DNA of 64,000 nucleotides. Source: JAJPKK01 sp963747835 (GTDB lineage Bacteria > Pseudomonadota > Alphaproteobacteria > Rhizobiales > Xanthobacteraceae). Below are positions 55,756-63,760 of this stretch, one piece after another. The stretch's first letter is position 1; every line of letters starts with the position of its first letter. The stretch lies in the NCBI GenBank assembly GCA_963747835.1, contig CAVVGO010000006.1, forward strand, positions 1,488,001 to 1,552,000, written 5' to 3'. The notes under the pieces were generated by a model. That model saw nothing but the letters and a program-made list of their open reading frames with translations, was not told where the DNA came from and made no database searches. Made by a program: the position numbers and the translations under genes.

Positions 55756-56868
55756 TCACGCCAGCCCGAACAGCGCCTTGGCGTTGCCGGCAAAGATCAT
55801 CCGGCGCTGCTCCTCCGTAAGGCCCGGCGGGATCGCCATCACGGGATCGTCGAAATCCCAGTGCGGATAATCGCTCGCGAACATGATGCGGTCGAACCCG
55901 ATCCAGCGCATCGCGTCGACCACGTGATTCGGGTCCTCCGCCTCTTCCATCGGCTGGGTCGAGACGTAGAAATGCTCGCGGATATATTCCGACGGTGCCC
56001 GCGTCAGATGCGGAACCTCGTCGCGCATGCGCTTCCAGTTGCGGTCGAGCCGCCAGCCCAGCGCCGGCAGCCAGCCGAAGCCGCATTCGATCAGCACGAT
56101 CTTGAGATCGCGATAGCGCTCGAACAGCCCTTCCATGATCATGCTGGTGACCACCGCTTGGGCCGAGGTCGCGTGCTCGGTCACCTCCTCGATGTAGAAC
56201 GACGGCCAGCCGCCGTTGGTCATCGCCCAGCCGCTGTAGCCGAACGCATGGATGCCGACCGGCAGCCCGGCTTCCATCGCCGCCTCGTAGATCGGCCAAT
56301 ACCGCTTGCGGCCGAGCGCTTCCGCGGTGCGGCTCAGCATCAGCACCTGGGCGAAGTTGCGGTCGCCGGCACGGCGGCGGATCTCGATGCGCGAGGCTTC
56401 CGGGTCCTCGTACGGCACGATGACCGACGCCCGCAGGCGCTTGTCGGGCCGGGTCCAGCGCTCGAGCTGGGCTTCGTTGTTGGCGAACGCGAGCGCGGCG
56501 GAAAAATCCGCGTTCTGGTCGCCCTGGCCCGACGGCGACAGCGGATTGAGCACCCCGTAATCGATCCCGTAATGATCGAGATGCTGCTCCTGCATGAAGC
56601 CGAGATCGCTGCCCGGCCCGCCCCCGCCCGGCGGCCACGCGTCGCGCCGCGACGCAATCGGCGTCATCTTGGGAAACGGATAGCCGTTGACGTAACCATG
56701 CCGCTGCCGCCGCCCATAGGTCTGCAGATAATCCCACCACCGGTTGCTCAGATGCGGTCGCAGGTCCGCGAGCGAATTCTTCGGATGGATATCGCAATCC
56801 ACGATCTGCAGGCGCGCCTTCGCCGCGGCCTTCGGGGCGCGGACGGGCTGCCGAACTTCGATGTTCAT
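55756..56868 (-). CDS. Amidohydrolase family protein (COG2159-type)
   Basis: A metal-dependent hydrolase or decarboxylase of the amidohydrolase superfamily, 370 residues from ATG 56868 (MNIEVRQPVRAPKAAAKARL). The first metal motif is LQIVDCDIHPKNSLADLRPH (D-x-H form). Next are GLPVGIHAFGYSGWAM with the central His, IVLIECGFGWLPALGWRLDR, and the C-terminal Asp in RIMFASDYPHWDFDDPVMAI. This set matches the aminocarboxymuconate-semialdehyde-decarboxylase-like group. It lies 93 bases upstream of the PanB-like gene, same strand. The open frame extends further 5' but without homology. Confidence 0.9.
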   Translation of the reverse strand: MNIEVRQPVRAPKAAAKARLQIVDCDIHPKNSLADLRPHLSNRWWDYLQTYGRRQRHGYVNGYPFPKMTPIASRRDAWPPGGGGPGSDLGFMQEQHLDHYGIDYGVLNPLSPSGQGDQNADFSAALAFANNEAQLERWTRPDKRLRASVIVPYEDPEASRIEIRRRAGDRNFAQVLMLSRTAEALGRKRYWPIYEAAMEAGLPVGIHAFGYSGWAMTNGGWPSFYIEEVTEHATSAQAVVTSMIMEGLFERYRDLKIVLIECGFGWLPALGWRLDRNWKRMRDEVPHLTRAPSEYIREHFYVSTQPMEEAEDPNHVVDAMRWIGFDRIMFASDYPHWDFDDPVMAIPPGLTEEQRRMIFAGNAKALFGLA

Positions 56869-57093
56869 GCGGGCGCTCTCCTCAAGGATCAGTATAGCGG
56901 AAAATGGCGATTCCGGAAGGATTTCGTAGGGGTACGAAGTCCCGCTTCGTGCCCGCTTCACAACATGTCGGACGGCATCGGCGGCGCTGGTTTCGCGCGA
57001 CCGAGGGCGACAAGCAGTGTGGGAAACGGGGAACCTCCCCTTTCCCGCAACCGCAATTCTGACGTATGTTCTCCTTATGTCCAGGAGATTCTG

Positions 57094-58152
57094 ATGACGA
57101 CGAAGAAGCCGCCTTCCCAACGCGACGCGACTGAGGCGATGAAGGGACTACAGCGCATTAGCGCCCCGCCTGCAACTTTAGAGGGAACCCAGCCCAGTTT
57201 GATCGGAAAGGGCGGGGATGCGACTTCGGGTGATCGCCTTTTGGTTTATGGCACTGATCGGGGCATTCGGATCGATGTGAGATACCAGGGTGAAACGCTC
57301 TGGATGACGCAGAAGCAAATGGCGGACCTGTTCGGACGCGATATCTCTGTGATTTCTCGGCACATCGCGGGCGTGTTAGAGGACCAGGAACTTCCCGAAG
57401 AGGGCAATTTGCAAAAAATGCAAATTGGTCCCAACAAGCCTGTGACGCTCTACAGCTTGGATATGGTGATATCTGTTGGATACAGGGTGAGCTCCAAGCA
57501 AGCCACCCAATTCCGAATTTGGGCTACGGAACGGCTAAAAGAGATCGTTCTGAAAGGGTGGTCAATAGACGCTGATCGCCTGAAAAATCCTTCTGAACAC
57601 GATCGCATAAGCGAGCTTCGAGACACAATTCGGGACATTCGCGCCTCTGAGGCGAATGTCTATCGTGAGGTCAGGGGTATCTGCGCGATGTGCCAGGACT
57701 ACGATCCAAAGTCGGAGGCCTGGCGCAATTTCTATGCGGGAATGCAAAACAAACTTCTCTGGGCTGTTTGCCAAATGACCGGACCAGAGATTGTGCTGCA
57801 AAGAGCAAATGCAGATCACCCAAATATGGGGCTTCGCTCATGGGCCAATGACAATATACGCAAGAGCGATATCTCAATCGCAAATAATTACTTGGTTGAG
57901 CATGAAATAAAAGACAAGAATAGATTTACGACTATGCTTCTGGACTACTATGAGGATCAATTAGATCAGGGGCGCTTGGTGGCGATGGGTGAAGCAGAGC
58001 GAAAGATGGATGAGTTTATCAAATTCAACGATCGACCTCTTCTGAAGCACATTGGTGTCGTGAAACGAAGCGTCGCTGATGCGCACGCCGAGGCCCAATA
58101 CCAAATCTTCGATCAGAAGCGCCGCGCAATCCGGCAACACCAGCCAGATTGA
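57094..58152 (+). CDS. RhuM-family (virulence-associated) protein
   Basis: A 352-residue protein of the RhuM family, common on islands and beside restriction or toxin-antitoxin genes; the molecular role is unclear, but a Fic/Doc-like or DNA-linked role is often suggested. ATG 57094, with CCAGGAG upstream, begins MTTKKPPSQRDATEAMKGLQ. The N-terminal half has a winged-helix-like part (ETLWMTQKQMADLFGRDISV, then ISRHIAGVLEDQELPEEGN). The middle is VISVGYRVSSKQATQFRIWA with TERLKEIVLKGWSIDADRLK. The C-terminal end is helical. GC is lower than in the core genes, indicating transfer. The frame is open for 2 kb upstream, but that is antisense to the catabolic genes. Confidence 0.85.
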   Translation: MTTKKPPSQRDATEAMKGLQRISAPPATLEGTQPSLIGKGGDATSGDRLLVYGTDRGIRIDVRYQGETLWMTQKQMADLFGRDISVISRHIAGVLEDQELPEEGNLQKMQIGPNKPVTLYSLDMVISVGYRVSSKQATQFRIWATERLKEIVLKGWSIDADRLKNPSEHDRISELRDTIRDIRASEANVYREVRGICAMCQDYDPKSEAWRNFYAGMQNKLLWAVCQMTGPEIVLQRANADHPNMGLRSWANDNIRKSDISIANNYLVEHEIKDKNRFTTMLLDYYEDQLDQGRLVAMGEAERKMDEFIKFNDRPLLKHIGVVKRSVADAHAEAQYQIFDQKRRAIRQHQPD

Positions 58153-58268
58153 TCTTCGTTGTTGCTGGCGCTCAGTTCCGACGCTTTTTCGTGCGCCCTT
58201 TTTTGCAAATCGTGACTGGCCCTATCGGACCAACGGGGGCCAATGATGCTCGGTTCGGGAAGCCAGCA

Positions 58269-58493
58269 ATGAACGAACTACACCGCATCACAGCCGATCC
58301 GGACCAATGCGGCGGGCGGCCATGCCTGCGCGGCTTGCGCATCCGGGTCAAAGACGTGCTCGACCTTCTGGCGGCCGGCGCAAGCTGGGAGGAAATACTT
58401 AAGGATTATCCGCTGCTGGAAGCCGAGGACATCACTGCGGCGCTCGAATACGCGGCCAAGCAGAGCGACGACCCGGTGTTGCGCACGGCCTGA
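58269..58493 (+). CDS. DUF433 antitoxin-like protein (copy 1)
   Basis: A 74-residue DUF433 protein, the proposed antitoxin partner of DUF5615 toxins. ATG 58269 begins MNELHRITADPDQCGGRPCL, then RGLRIRVKDVLDLLAAGASW and EEILKDYPLLEAEDITAALE, the complete DUF433 HTH core. The TGA at 58491-58493 overlaps an ATG that starts a DUF5615-like MRFLDDA and is then lost. A deleted second copy lies at 63341. Confidence 0.82.
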   Translation: MNELHRITADPDQCGGRPCLRGLRIRVKDVLDLLAAGASWEEILKDYPLLEAEDITAALEYAAKQSDDPVLRTA

Positions 58494-58515
58494 TGCGGTT
58501 CCTCGACGATGCGTC
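58493..58515 (+). pseudogene. DUF5615 toxin, start only
   Basis: ATG 58493 overlaps the DUF433 stop (TGATG) and reads MRFLDDA, the usual DUF5615 opening. After about seven codons it runs into repeat-like sequence (TACGCTTCGCTAACTAATCC) related to the palindrome at 33415-33495. The toxin body is absent. Confidence 0.6.
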
Positions 58516-58553
58516 GGCGAAATACGCTTCGCTAACTAATCCGCCCTGCGGCC

Positions 58554-58772
58554 TCACAACCAGTGAAGGCCTTTCGCCATGAATCCAGCTAGGCCGAGCG
58601 CGACCACGATAATTGCCCCAAAAAGGAGCCGGAAATCCGTTCGGGCCTCGCCTCTCAGCGCTCGCAGATCGCCTTTGATATCGGCGATGTCGGATCGGAC
58701 ATGTTCAACGGTGGCTTCCAGCTCAGCTACACGCGGTTCCATGCCGTCAATGTGCCCTCGTGGGAACGCCAT
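58554..58772 (-). CDS. Small coiled-coil membrane protein
   Basis: Predicted 72 residues from ATG 58772 (MAFPRGHIDGMEPRVAELEA). A coiled coil (VAELEATVEHVRSDIADIKG) leads into a C-terminal membrane helix (LLFGAIIVVALGLAGFMAKG). This layout is common in tail-anchored accessory proteins often found beside phage or restriction genes. It lies 7 bases downstream of the methyltransferase stop and is probably co-transcribed. No function is assigned. Confidence 0.65.
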   Translation of the reverse strand: MAFPRGHIDGMEPRVAELEATVEHVRSDIADIKGDLRALRGEARTDFRLLFGAIIVVALGLAGFMAKGLHWL

Positions 58773-60577
58773 GAGCTTCCTATTTCGATGTGCGCCCCTT
58801 TGGCTGGGGGCGCACAACCTCAATGTCAACAGCGCGGATTTGCCGGCCTCGTTTCGCCTGCTTAGCCGCCTCATATGGCTCTTGCGGATTGTCCAAGGCA
58901 AAAAGCATTTCTGCCTGTCCCTCAATCGCCTTCCGACGCTTCTTAGGAACAGGTAACGGTGCGAGTAATCGGGTGATTTCCGGCGGATCAAGCGTCCCAG
59001 GAAGTTCGATTGGATGGCGGGTGAATATCTCATCCACTGTTACAATCTGCAATCTTGCCACTCGCCGCGAGGGTGACCCTACCTCACCTTCCGACAAAAC
59101 TTCCTTTTCCATCGCAGACGTTGGCCCGTCCAAACAAACGAGAATGCCAATCTCCGCCTGTTCTCGCTTCACAACAGATTTCAATTTATGGACGGCGTCT
59201 ACGCCAACATGCTGACCGCCCTTCACCGACACCACAGCCCGTTTCGGCTGTTCTATCCCTACACGATGATATCGAATGATTTCGTCGATTCCGCCATCAG
59301 CGCCGGGCTTATCCTTTGGTAATCCTCCAAGCATGAATACGGCCCATTTCTGAAACTCAAGCCAGTCGCGCGCGGCTAGCGCTCTCGCATCATCTGAATC
59401 CTTTGGGCGCCCGAAGAGCTGGTATCGTTCTTTGATGGGCGCCTTGAAAGCCTTAGAAGGCGCCCCTCGATCACATGAATTGCCAAATAAGTTACATCAA
59501 TTCCAATCCACTGCCGCTTCAGATTTTCCGCCGCTTCAATTGCTGTTCCACATCCGCAGAATGGATCAAGGACAATGTCACCCTCGTTAGAGGACGCGCT
59601 GATGATGCGCTCCAATAACGCCAGCGGCTTCTGTGTAGAATAGCCAAGCCGCTCTTGAGCTTGCGAATTTACAGGAGGAATATCCGTCCAAATAGATGTG
59701 ACCGGAGTACCGGACATTTCATCCAGAAATCGCTTGTAACGGGGCATTCCAGACTTTGAATAGACAAGCCGTCCGCTGTCGTGATGCGCTTGCATCTTGT
59801 CTTTGGTCCAACGCCAAACTCGCGTGAGGCCGTTCCATTCATATGTGAGATTTGGCCTATCCCGATTTGGGTTCAAGCAATTATCGAGCATGTATTGGCG
59901 CCCCGTTTCCTCATCGATATTGCCATAATGACTGGCAATGTACGATTGTCGATGCGGGACGTATTGTGGGTTCCAGGTCGTTTGCACACCTTTTCCATAT
60001 GACAGCAATACATCATGCGTGGACGGGAACCTTGTGAATGCGTGCCCCTTCGGGGTCGTGCGTTGCCATATGACTTCATTACGAAAATTGACAACGCCGA
60101 AAATCGTATCGAGCAATATTTTTAAGTAATGACTGGCAGTCGGATCACAGTGCAAGTAAATTGAACCTGACGGCCTGAGAACACGTTGCATTTCAATCAG
60201 GCGTACCGCCATCATCGCGAGGTAGGCGATCATATTGTCGCCCGGAAAAACTCTTTGAAACGAATCTAACAACGCTCCTGCTTCTAAGTGCCGCTCCGCA
60301 GTCTGATTCAGCGCGCGCTGCGCATCGGGTCCCCACGTCCACATGTCCTTAAAAGCATGGGATTGGGCCTGAGACGGACCGCCGCGTCTGGTCCCATGCG
60401 GAATCCGAGGCAAAGCGGCCATCGATTCCGAGGCAAAGCGGCCACCGATTCCGATCGAAGGCAGCCACACAATCCGAACGAAGGGGGCCACCCTGTTGAT
60501 AGGGTGAGGCGGGGAGCGTTGTCGGCAGTCTGAGCGGGGCAAGGTCCTCTTTTGCGATTCACGCAAAGGGAGGTCCG

Positions 60578-62119
60578 ATGCCCGCCGAAAGATTGTCGAT
60601 GCGGAAAGTTCGAGAAGTTCTGCGCCTGAAGTATGCCTGCGGGGCGAGCGATCGGGTGATCTCCCGATCGGTCGGGATCGGCCGCACGGCGATCGGGGAA
60701 TACATTCGCCGCGCCGCGGTGATCGGCATCACCTGGCCGATACCTGAGGAGTTCGACGACACGGCGCTGGAGCGCAAACTGTTTGCGCCGGCCGGCTACA
60801 ATCCGCCGCGATCGAAGCCGCTTCCGGATTGGGGCCATGTCCATGCCGAGCTGCGCCGCCGCGGCGTAACGCTGGCGCTGCTGTGGGAGGAATATCGCGG
60901 CCATCATCCCGACGGCTATGGCTACAGCCGGTTCTGCGACCTCTACGTCGAATGGCGCCACGGGATCACGGCGACCATGCGACAGACCCATGCGGCCGGC
61001 GAAAAGCTGTTCGTGGACTTCGCCGGCGATACCATGCCGGTGTTCGACGGGCTCACCGGGGAAGTGCGCGCCGCCAAGATCTTCGTCGCCGTCATGGGAG
61101 CGTCGAATTACACATTCGCCCAAGCCCGGTTCAGCGAGGCGCTGCCCGACTGGATCGGCGCCCATGTGGATGCGCTCACCTTCCTGGGCGGGGTGCCGAA
61201 GGCGCTCGTCTGCGACAATCTGAAGGCCGGGGTCACGGCGGCGAGCCGCTACGAGCCGGGCGTCAACCGGACCTACCAGGATCTTGCCGCCCATTACGGC
61301 ACCACCATCATGCCGGCACGGCCACGCAAGCCGCGCGATAAGGCCAAGGTCGAGGCGGCGGTTCTTATCGTCCAGCGATGGATTTTGGCGCGGTTGCGCA
61401 ACCGGCGGTTCTTCTCGCTCGCCGAGTTGAACGTCGCGATCCGCATCCTGGTCGACGAACTCAATGCCCGTCTGATGCGCAAGCTCGGCGCCAGCCGCCG
61501 CGAGTTCTTTGACACCATCGATCGTGCTGCCCTGATGCCGCTGCCGGCCGAGCCCTATCAGTACGCCGAATGGCGTCGCGCCCGCGTGGCGCCGGATTAC
61601 CATGTCGAAGTTCAGGGGCACTTCTACTCCGTGCCGTCCCGCATGATCCGCCAGGTCGTCGAGGTGCGAGCCACCGAGGCTACCATCGAAGTGTTCCATC
61701 GCGGCACCCGTATCGCCAGCCACGCGCGCTCGGGCGTGAAGCGCCGCCACACCACGATCCCAGAGCACATGCCGAGCGCGCATCGCCGATACGCCTTCTG
61801 GACGCCGGCGCGTCTGCTGGCCGCCGCCGAGAAGGTCGGCCCATCCACGGTCGCGCTGTGCGAAGCGATCATGCGGGCAAAGCCCCATCCCGAGCAGGGC
61901 TTCCGATCCTGTCTCGGCATCCTGCGGATGGAGAAGACCTATGGGGCGCAGCGTCTCGAAGCCGCATGCCGCCGCGGCATTACGATTGGCGCAGCCAGCT
62001 ATCGGTCAATTGCCTCGATCCTCAAGACCGGCCTCGACAAGGCCTTCCTTCCCGACACCACCCCCAATTCCGATCCCATCCAGCACGGCAACATCCGTGG
62101 CCGGGGCTACTACCACTGA
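60578..62119 (+). CDS. istA: IS21 family transposase IstA
   Basis: A DDE transposase of 513 residues from ATG 60578 (MPAERLSMRKVREVLRLKYA). The N-terminal HTH is RVISRSVGIGRTAIGEYIRR. The catalytic domain has AGEKLFVDFAGDTMPVFDG (first Asp), VPKALVCDNLKAGVTAASRY (second Asp) and RPRKPRDKAKVEAAVLIVQR (Glu). The C-terminal part binds the ends and partner (YHVEVQGHFYSVPSRMIRQV). It ends 19 bases before istB. Full length, no disruption. Confidence 0.96.
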   Translation: MPAERLSMRKVREVLRLKYACGASDRVISRSVGIGRTAIGEYIRRAAVIGITWPIPEEFDDTALERKLFAPAGYNPPRSKPLPDWGHVHAELRRRGVTLALLWEEYRGHHPDGYGYSRFCDLYVEWRHGITATMRQTHAAGEKLFVDFAGDTMPVFDGLTGEVRAAKIFVAVMGASNYTFAQARFSEALPDWIGAHVDALTFLGGVPKALVCDNLKAGVTAASRYEPGVNRTYQDLAAHYGTTIMPARPRKPRDKAKVEAAVLIVQRWILARLRNRRFFSLAELNVAIRILVDELNARLMRKLGASRREFFDTIDRAALMPLPAEPYQYAEWRRARVAPDYHVEVQGHFYSVPSRMIRQVVEVRATEATIEVFHRGTRIASHARSGVKRRHTTIPEHMPSAHRRYAFWTPARLLAAAEKVGPSTVALCEAIMRAKPHPEQGFRSCLGILRMEKTYGAQRLEAACRRGITIGAASYRSIASILKTGLDKAFLPDTTPNSDPIQHGNIRGRGYYH

Positions 62120-62138
62120 CCAGAAAGAAGGAGACCTT

Positions 62139-62900
62139 ATGCTCAGCAACCACACCCACGAACGTCTCACCGCTCTCGGGCTCGCCGGCATGGCCAAGGC
62201 CTTCGACGATCAGCAACGCCAACCCGACGTTACCTCGCTCACCTTCGAGCAGCGGCTCGGCCTGATGATCGATCGCGAAGCAACCGAGCGGGAGAACAAA
62301 AGGCTCATCGTGCGCCTGAAGTTCGCCTCGCTGCGGCAGACCGCAATCGCTGAAGACATTGATCTGCGCGCTCCGCGCGGCATCGATCGCGCCTTCCTTG
62401 CCAAGCTCGTCGATGGTGAATGGATCGGCCGCAAACAAAATTTGCTCATCACCGGGCCGACCGGTGTCGGCAAAAGCTGGATCGCCTGCGCGCTCGGCCA
62501 TAAGGCATGCCGCGATAATCGTTCCGTCCTCTACCATCGGCTGCCAAGGCTGTTCGAAGCTCTGGCGCTCGCCCGCGGCGACGGACGCTATGCACGGCTC
62601 CTCAAGACGCTATCGAGGGTCGATTTGCTCATCGTCGATGATTGGGGCCTCGCCCCGCTTACCGGCGAGCAGCGGCGCGATCTCCTCGAAGTCGTCGATG
62701 ATCGCCACCAGCGCGGATCCACCATCATCACCAGCCAGGTGCCGATCGAAAATTGGCACGAGGTCATCGCAGACCCCACCATCGCCGACGCCGTCCTCGA
62801 CCGGCTGGTCCACAACGCTCACCGCCTCGCACTCAAAGGAGACAGCATGCGAAAGATCACTGCGCAGCGCGCCAATCTTGACGTAACCAAGAAAACCTGA
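62139..62900 (+). CDS. istB: IS21-like ATPase helper IstB
   Basis: A DnaC-like AAA+ ATPase that helps IstA in target choice and strand transfer. It has 253 residues from ATG 62139, with AAGAAGGAGA upstream (MLSNHTHERLTALGLAGMAK). Walker A is LLITGPTGVGKSWIACALGH; Walker B is VDLLIVDDWGLAPLTGEQRR; sensor I is STIITSQVPIENWHEVI. The C-terminus ITAQRANLDVTKKT ends about 120 bases before the right end of the element. Confidence 0.96.
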   Translation: MLSNHTHERLTALGLAGMAKAFDDQQRQPDVTSLTFEQRLGLMIDREATERENKRLIVRLKFASLRQTAIAEDIDLRAPRGIDRAFLAKLVDGEWIGRKQNLLITGPTGVGKSWIACALGHKACRDNRSVLYHRLPRLFEALALARGDGRYARLLKTLSRVDLLIVDDWGLAPLTGEQRRDLLEVVDDRHQRGSTIITSQVPIENWHEVIADPTIADAVLDRLVHNAHRLALKGDSMRKITAQRANLDVTKKT

Positions 62901-63340
62901 CCCAACTCCTCATGCCGGCAACGACACCCCGGCCGCCTTCGTCGGAACAGGTGGCCGCCTTCGATCGGACCGCATGGTCGCGTTCAATCGGAATCCATGG
63001 CCGCAATCCCCGGAATCCGCAGTCCCATAAATGACGCCGTAAATTGCTTGGGAATTGAATGGTGGATCGAGATAGATCAAATCGACGGAACTCGGCGGCC
63101 ATGTCCCGCAGCACGTGCAGATTGTCACCGAAATAGAGCTTGTTCACACCAACACAACCGGCGGAACAATGCCGGCCTCCATACACGCCGGACGGGGACG
63201 TTAACAGATTAGTAACTTCTGGCGATGTCCGGCTGTCGGCGTGGTTAACGTCTCACGCCCTCAGTGGCTGAAAGGAGCAAGCCCCCCAAGGTGCTACGCT
63301 CGCTCTAACGGCAATGATGCTCGGTCCAGGAAGCCATGAA

Positions 63341-63420
63341 ATGAGCAAATTACACCGCATCACAGCCGATCCGGACCAATGCGGCGGGCGGTGTTGCGCA
63401 CGGCCTGATGCGGTTCCTCG
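63341..63420 (+). pseudogene. DUF433/DUF5615 second copy with internal deletion
   Basis: ATG 63341 begins MSKLHRITADPDQCGGR, then jumps directly to the last codons of a DUF433 gene (GTGTTGCGCACGGCCTGA) and the DUF5615 opening ATGCGGTTCCTCGAC. Compared with copy 1 at 58269, about 145 bases are missing between two short GG-containing matches. Upstream similarity (CAATGATGCTCGGT) shows both copies share a leader. After CTCGAC the sequence passes straight into a palindromic repeat. Confidence 0.75.
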
Positions 63421-63431
63421 ACCCCTCCGAT

Positions 63432-63518
63432 CGTCATGGCCGGACTTGTTCCGGCCATCCACGTCTTGCGGCGCCACGGGCAGGAAGACGTGGATGCCCG
63501 CGAAGCGCGGGCATGACG
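63432..63518. repeat. Nested palindromic repeat element (CGTCATG...CATGACG)
   Basis: Outer arms CGTCATG / CATGACG and ATCCACGTCTT / AAGACGTGGAT enclose two hairpins, GGCCGGACTTGTTCCGGCC and GCCCGCGAAGCGCGGGC. This is a typical Hyphomicrobiales intergenic palindrome; the TTCCCGC...GCGGGAA part of the 27572-28166 array is related. It replaces the body of the DUF5615 gene. Confidence 0.85.
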
Positions 63519-63580
63519 AGTTAGTCGTCAATGCAGCCGATTGAAGAACGCAGCATGAAGACGTCTCGCGGGCCGTCCTA

Positions 63581-63760
63581 CTATCGCCTTACCGGTGCGC
63601 GGCGCGCCTTGATGCGATCGAGGATGGCGTCAGCTGGAATGCCCTTCGACGGATCGACCAAATATTCCTGATGGCCGGCCACCACGTCTTCGCGCAGCAA
63701 TCGTTCGATCGCGGCATCTCGTTCCAGGATTTTGCCTTCGACATCTTCCGCCATGCCCAT
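63581..63760 (-). CDS. Small antitoxin-like protein coupled to a TctC gene
   Basis: A 59-residue protein from ATG 63760 (MGMAEDVEGKILERDAAIER), whose start overlaps the TGA of the upstream TctC gene (TGATG), giving translational coupling; ATG 63754 is an alternative. The C-terminal half, DPSKGIPADAILDRIKARRA, resembles the tail of RelB/ParD-type antitoxins that pair with ParE. No toxin gene follows; after its stop there is the palindrome at 63432-63518. The antitoxin call is a resemblance only. Confidence 0.55.
   Translation of the reverse strand: MGMAEDVEGKILERDAAIERLLREDVVAGHQEYLVDPSKGIPADAILDRIKARRAPVRR

Larger units (their letters stand above)
60397..63021 (+). mobile_element. IS21-family insertion sequence, 2625 bp, with 6-bp target duplication
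   Basis: Encodes IstA and IstB. The ends start TGCGGAATCC (left) and, read inward from the right, TGCGGATTCC. Multiple inner repeats of the type GCGGCCA(T/C)CGATTCCGAGGC sit at the left end, as expected for IS21 transposase sites. The flanking bases are GTCCCA at 60391-60396 and GTCCCA at 63022-63027, a 6-bp target duplication in the IS21 range of 4-8 bp. Insertion split a DNA methyltransferase gene. Both genes look intact, so the element may still be active. Confidence 0.93.
58780..63186 (-). pseudogene. Beta-class DNA methyltransferase with Mrr-like C-terminal domain, split by IS21 element
   Basis: A site-specific adenine or cytosine-N4 methyltransferase in two pieces. The 5' piece starts near GTG 63186 and has KLYFGDNLHVLRDMAAE; after a one-base shift near 63095 comes motif IV, DLIYLDPPFNSQAIYGVIYG. 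The IS21 element occupies 60397-63021. The 3' piece (60396 downward) carries SQAQSHAFKDMWTWG, the target-recognition region, then motif I, IVLDPFCGCGTAIEAAENLK. The order IV-TRD-I marks the beta class. A second shift near 59466, in a GGGG run, leads to KAPIKERYQLFGRPKDSDDA and then a C-terminal domain with GADGGIDEI and VVSVKGG, resembling a PD-(D/E)XK Mrr-type nuclease core, ending at 58780. Joining the flanks restores the frame exactly. Confidence 0.85.

Noticed and set aside
54823..57093. Open frame of more than 2 kb in front of the RhuM gene, making an apparent 1109-residue protein
   Set aside because: It is antisense to the hydrolase, PanB-like and amidohydrolase genes and is Arg/His-rich without domains; only the part from 57094 shows RhuM homology and has a ribosome site.
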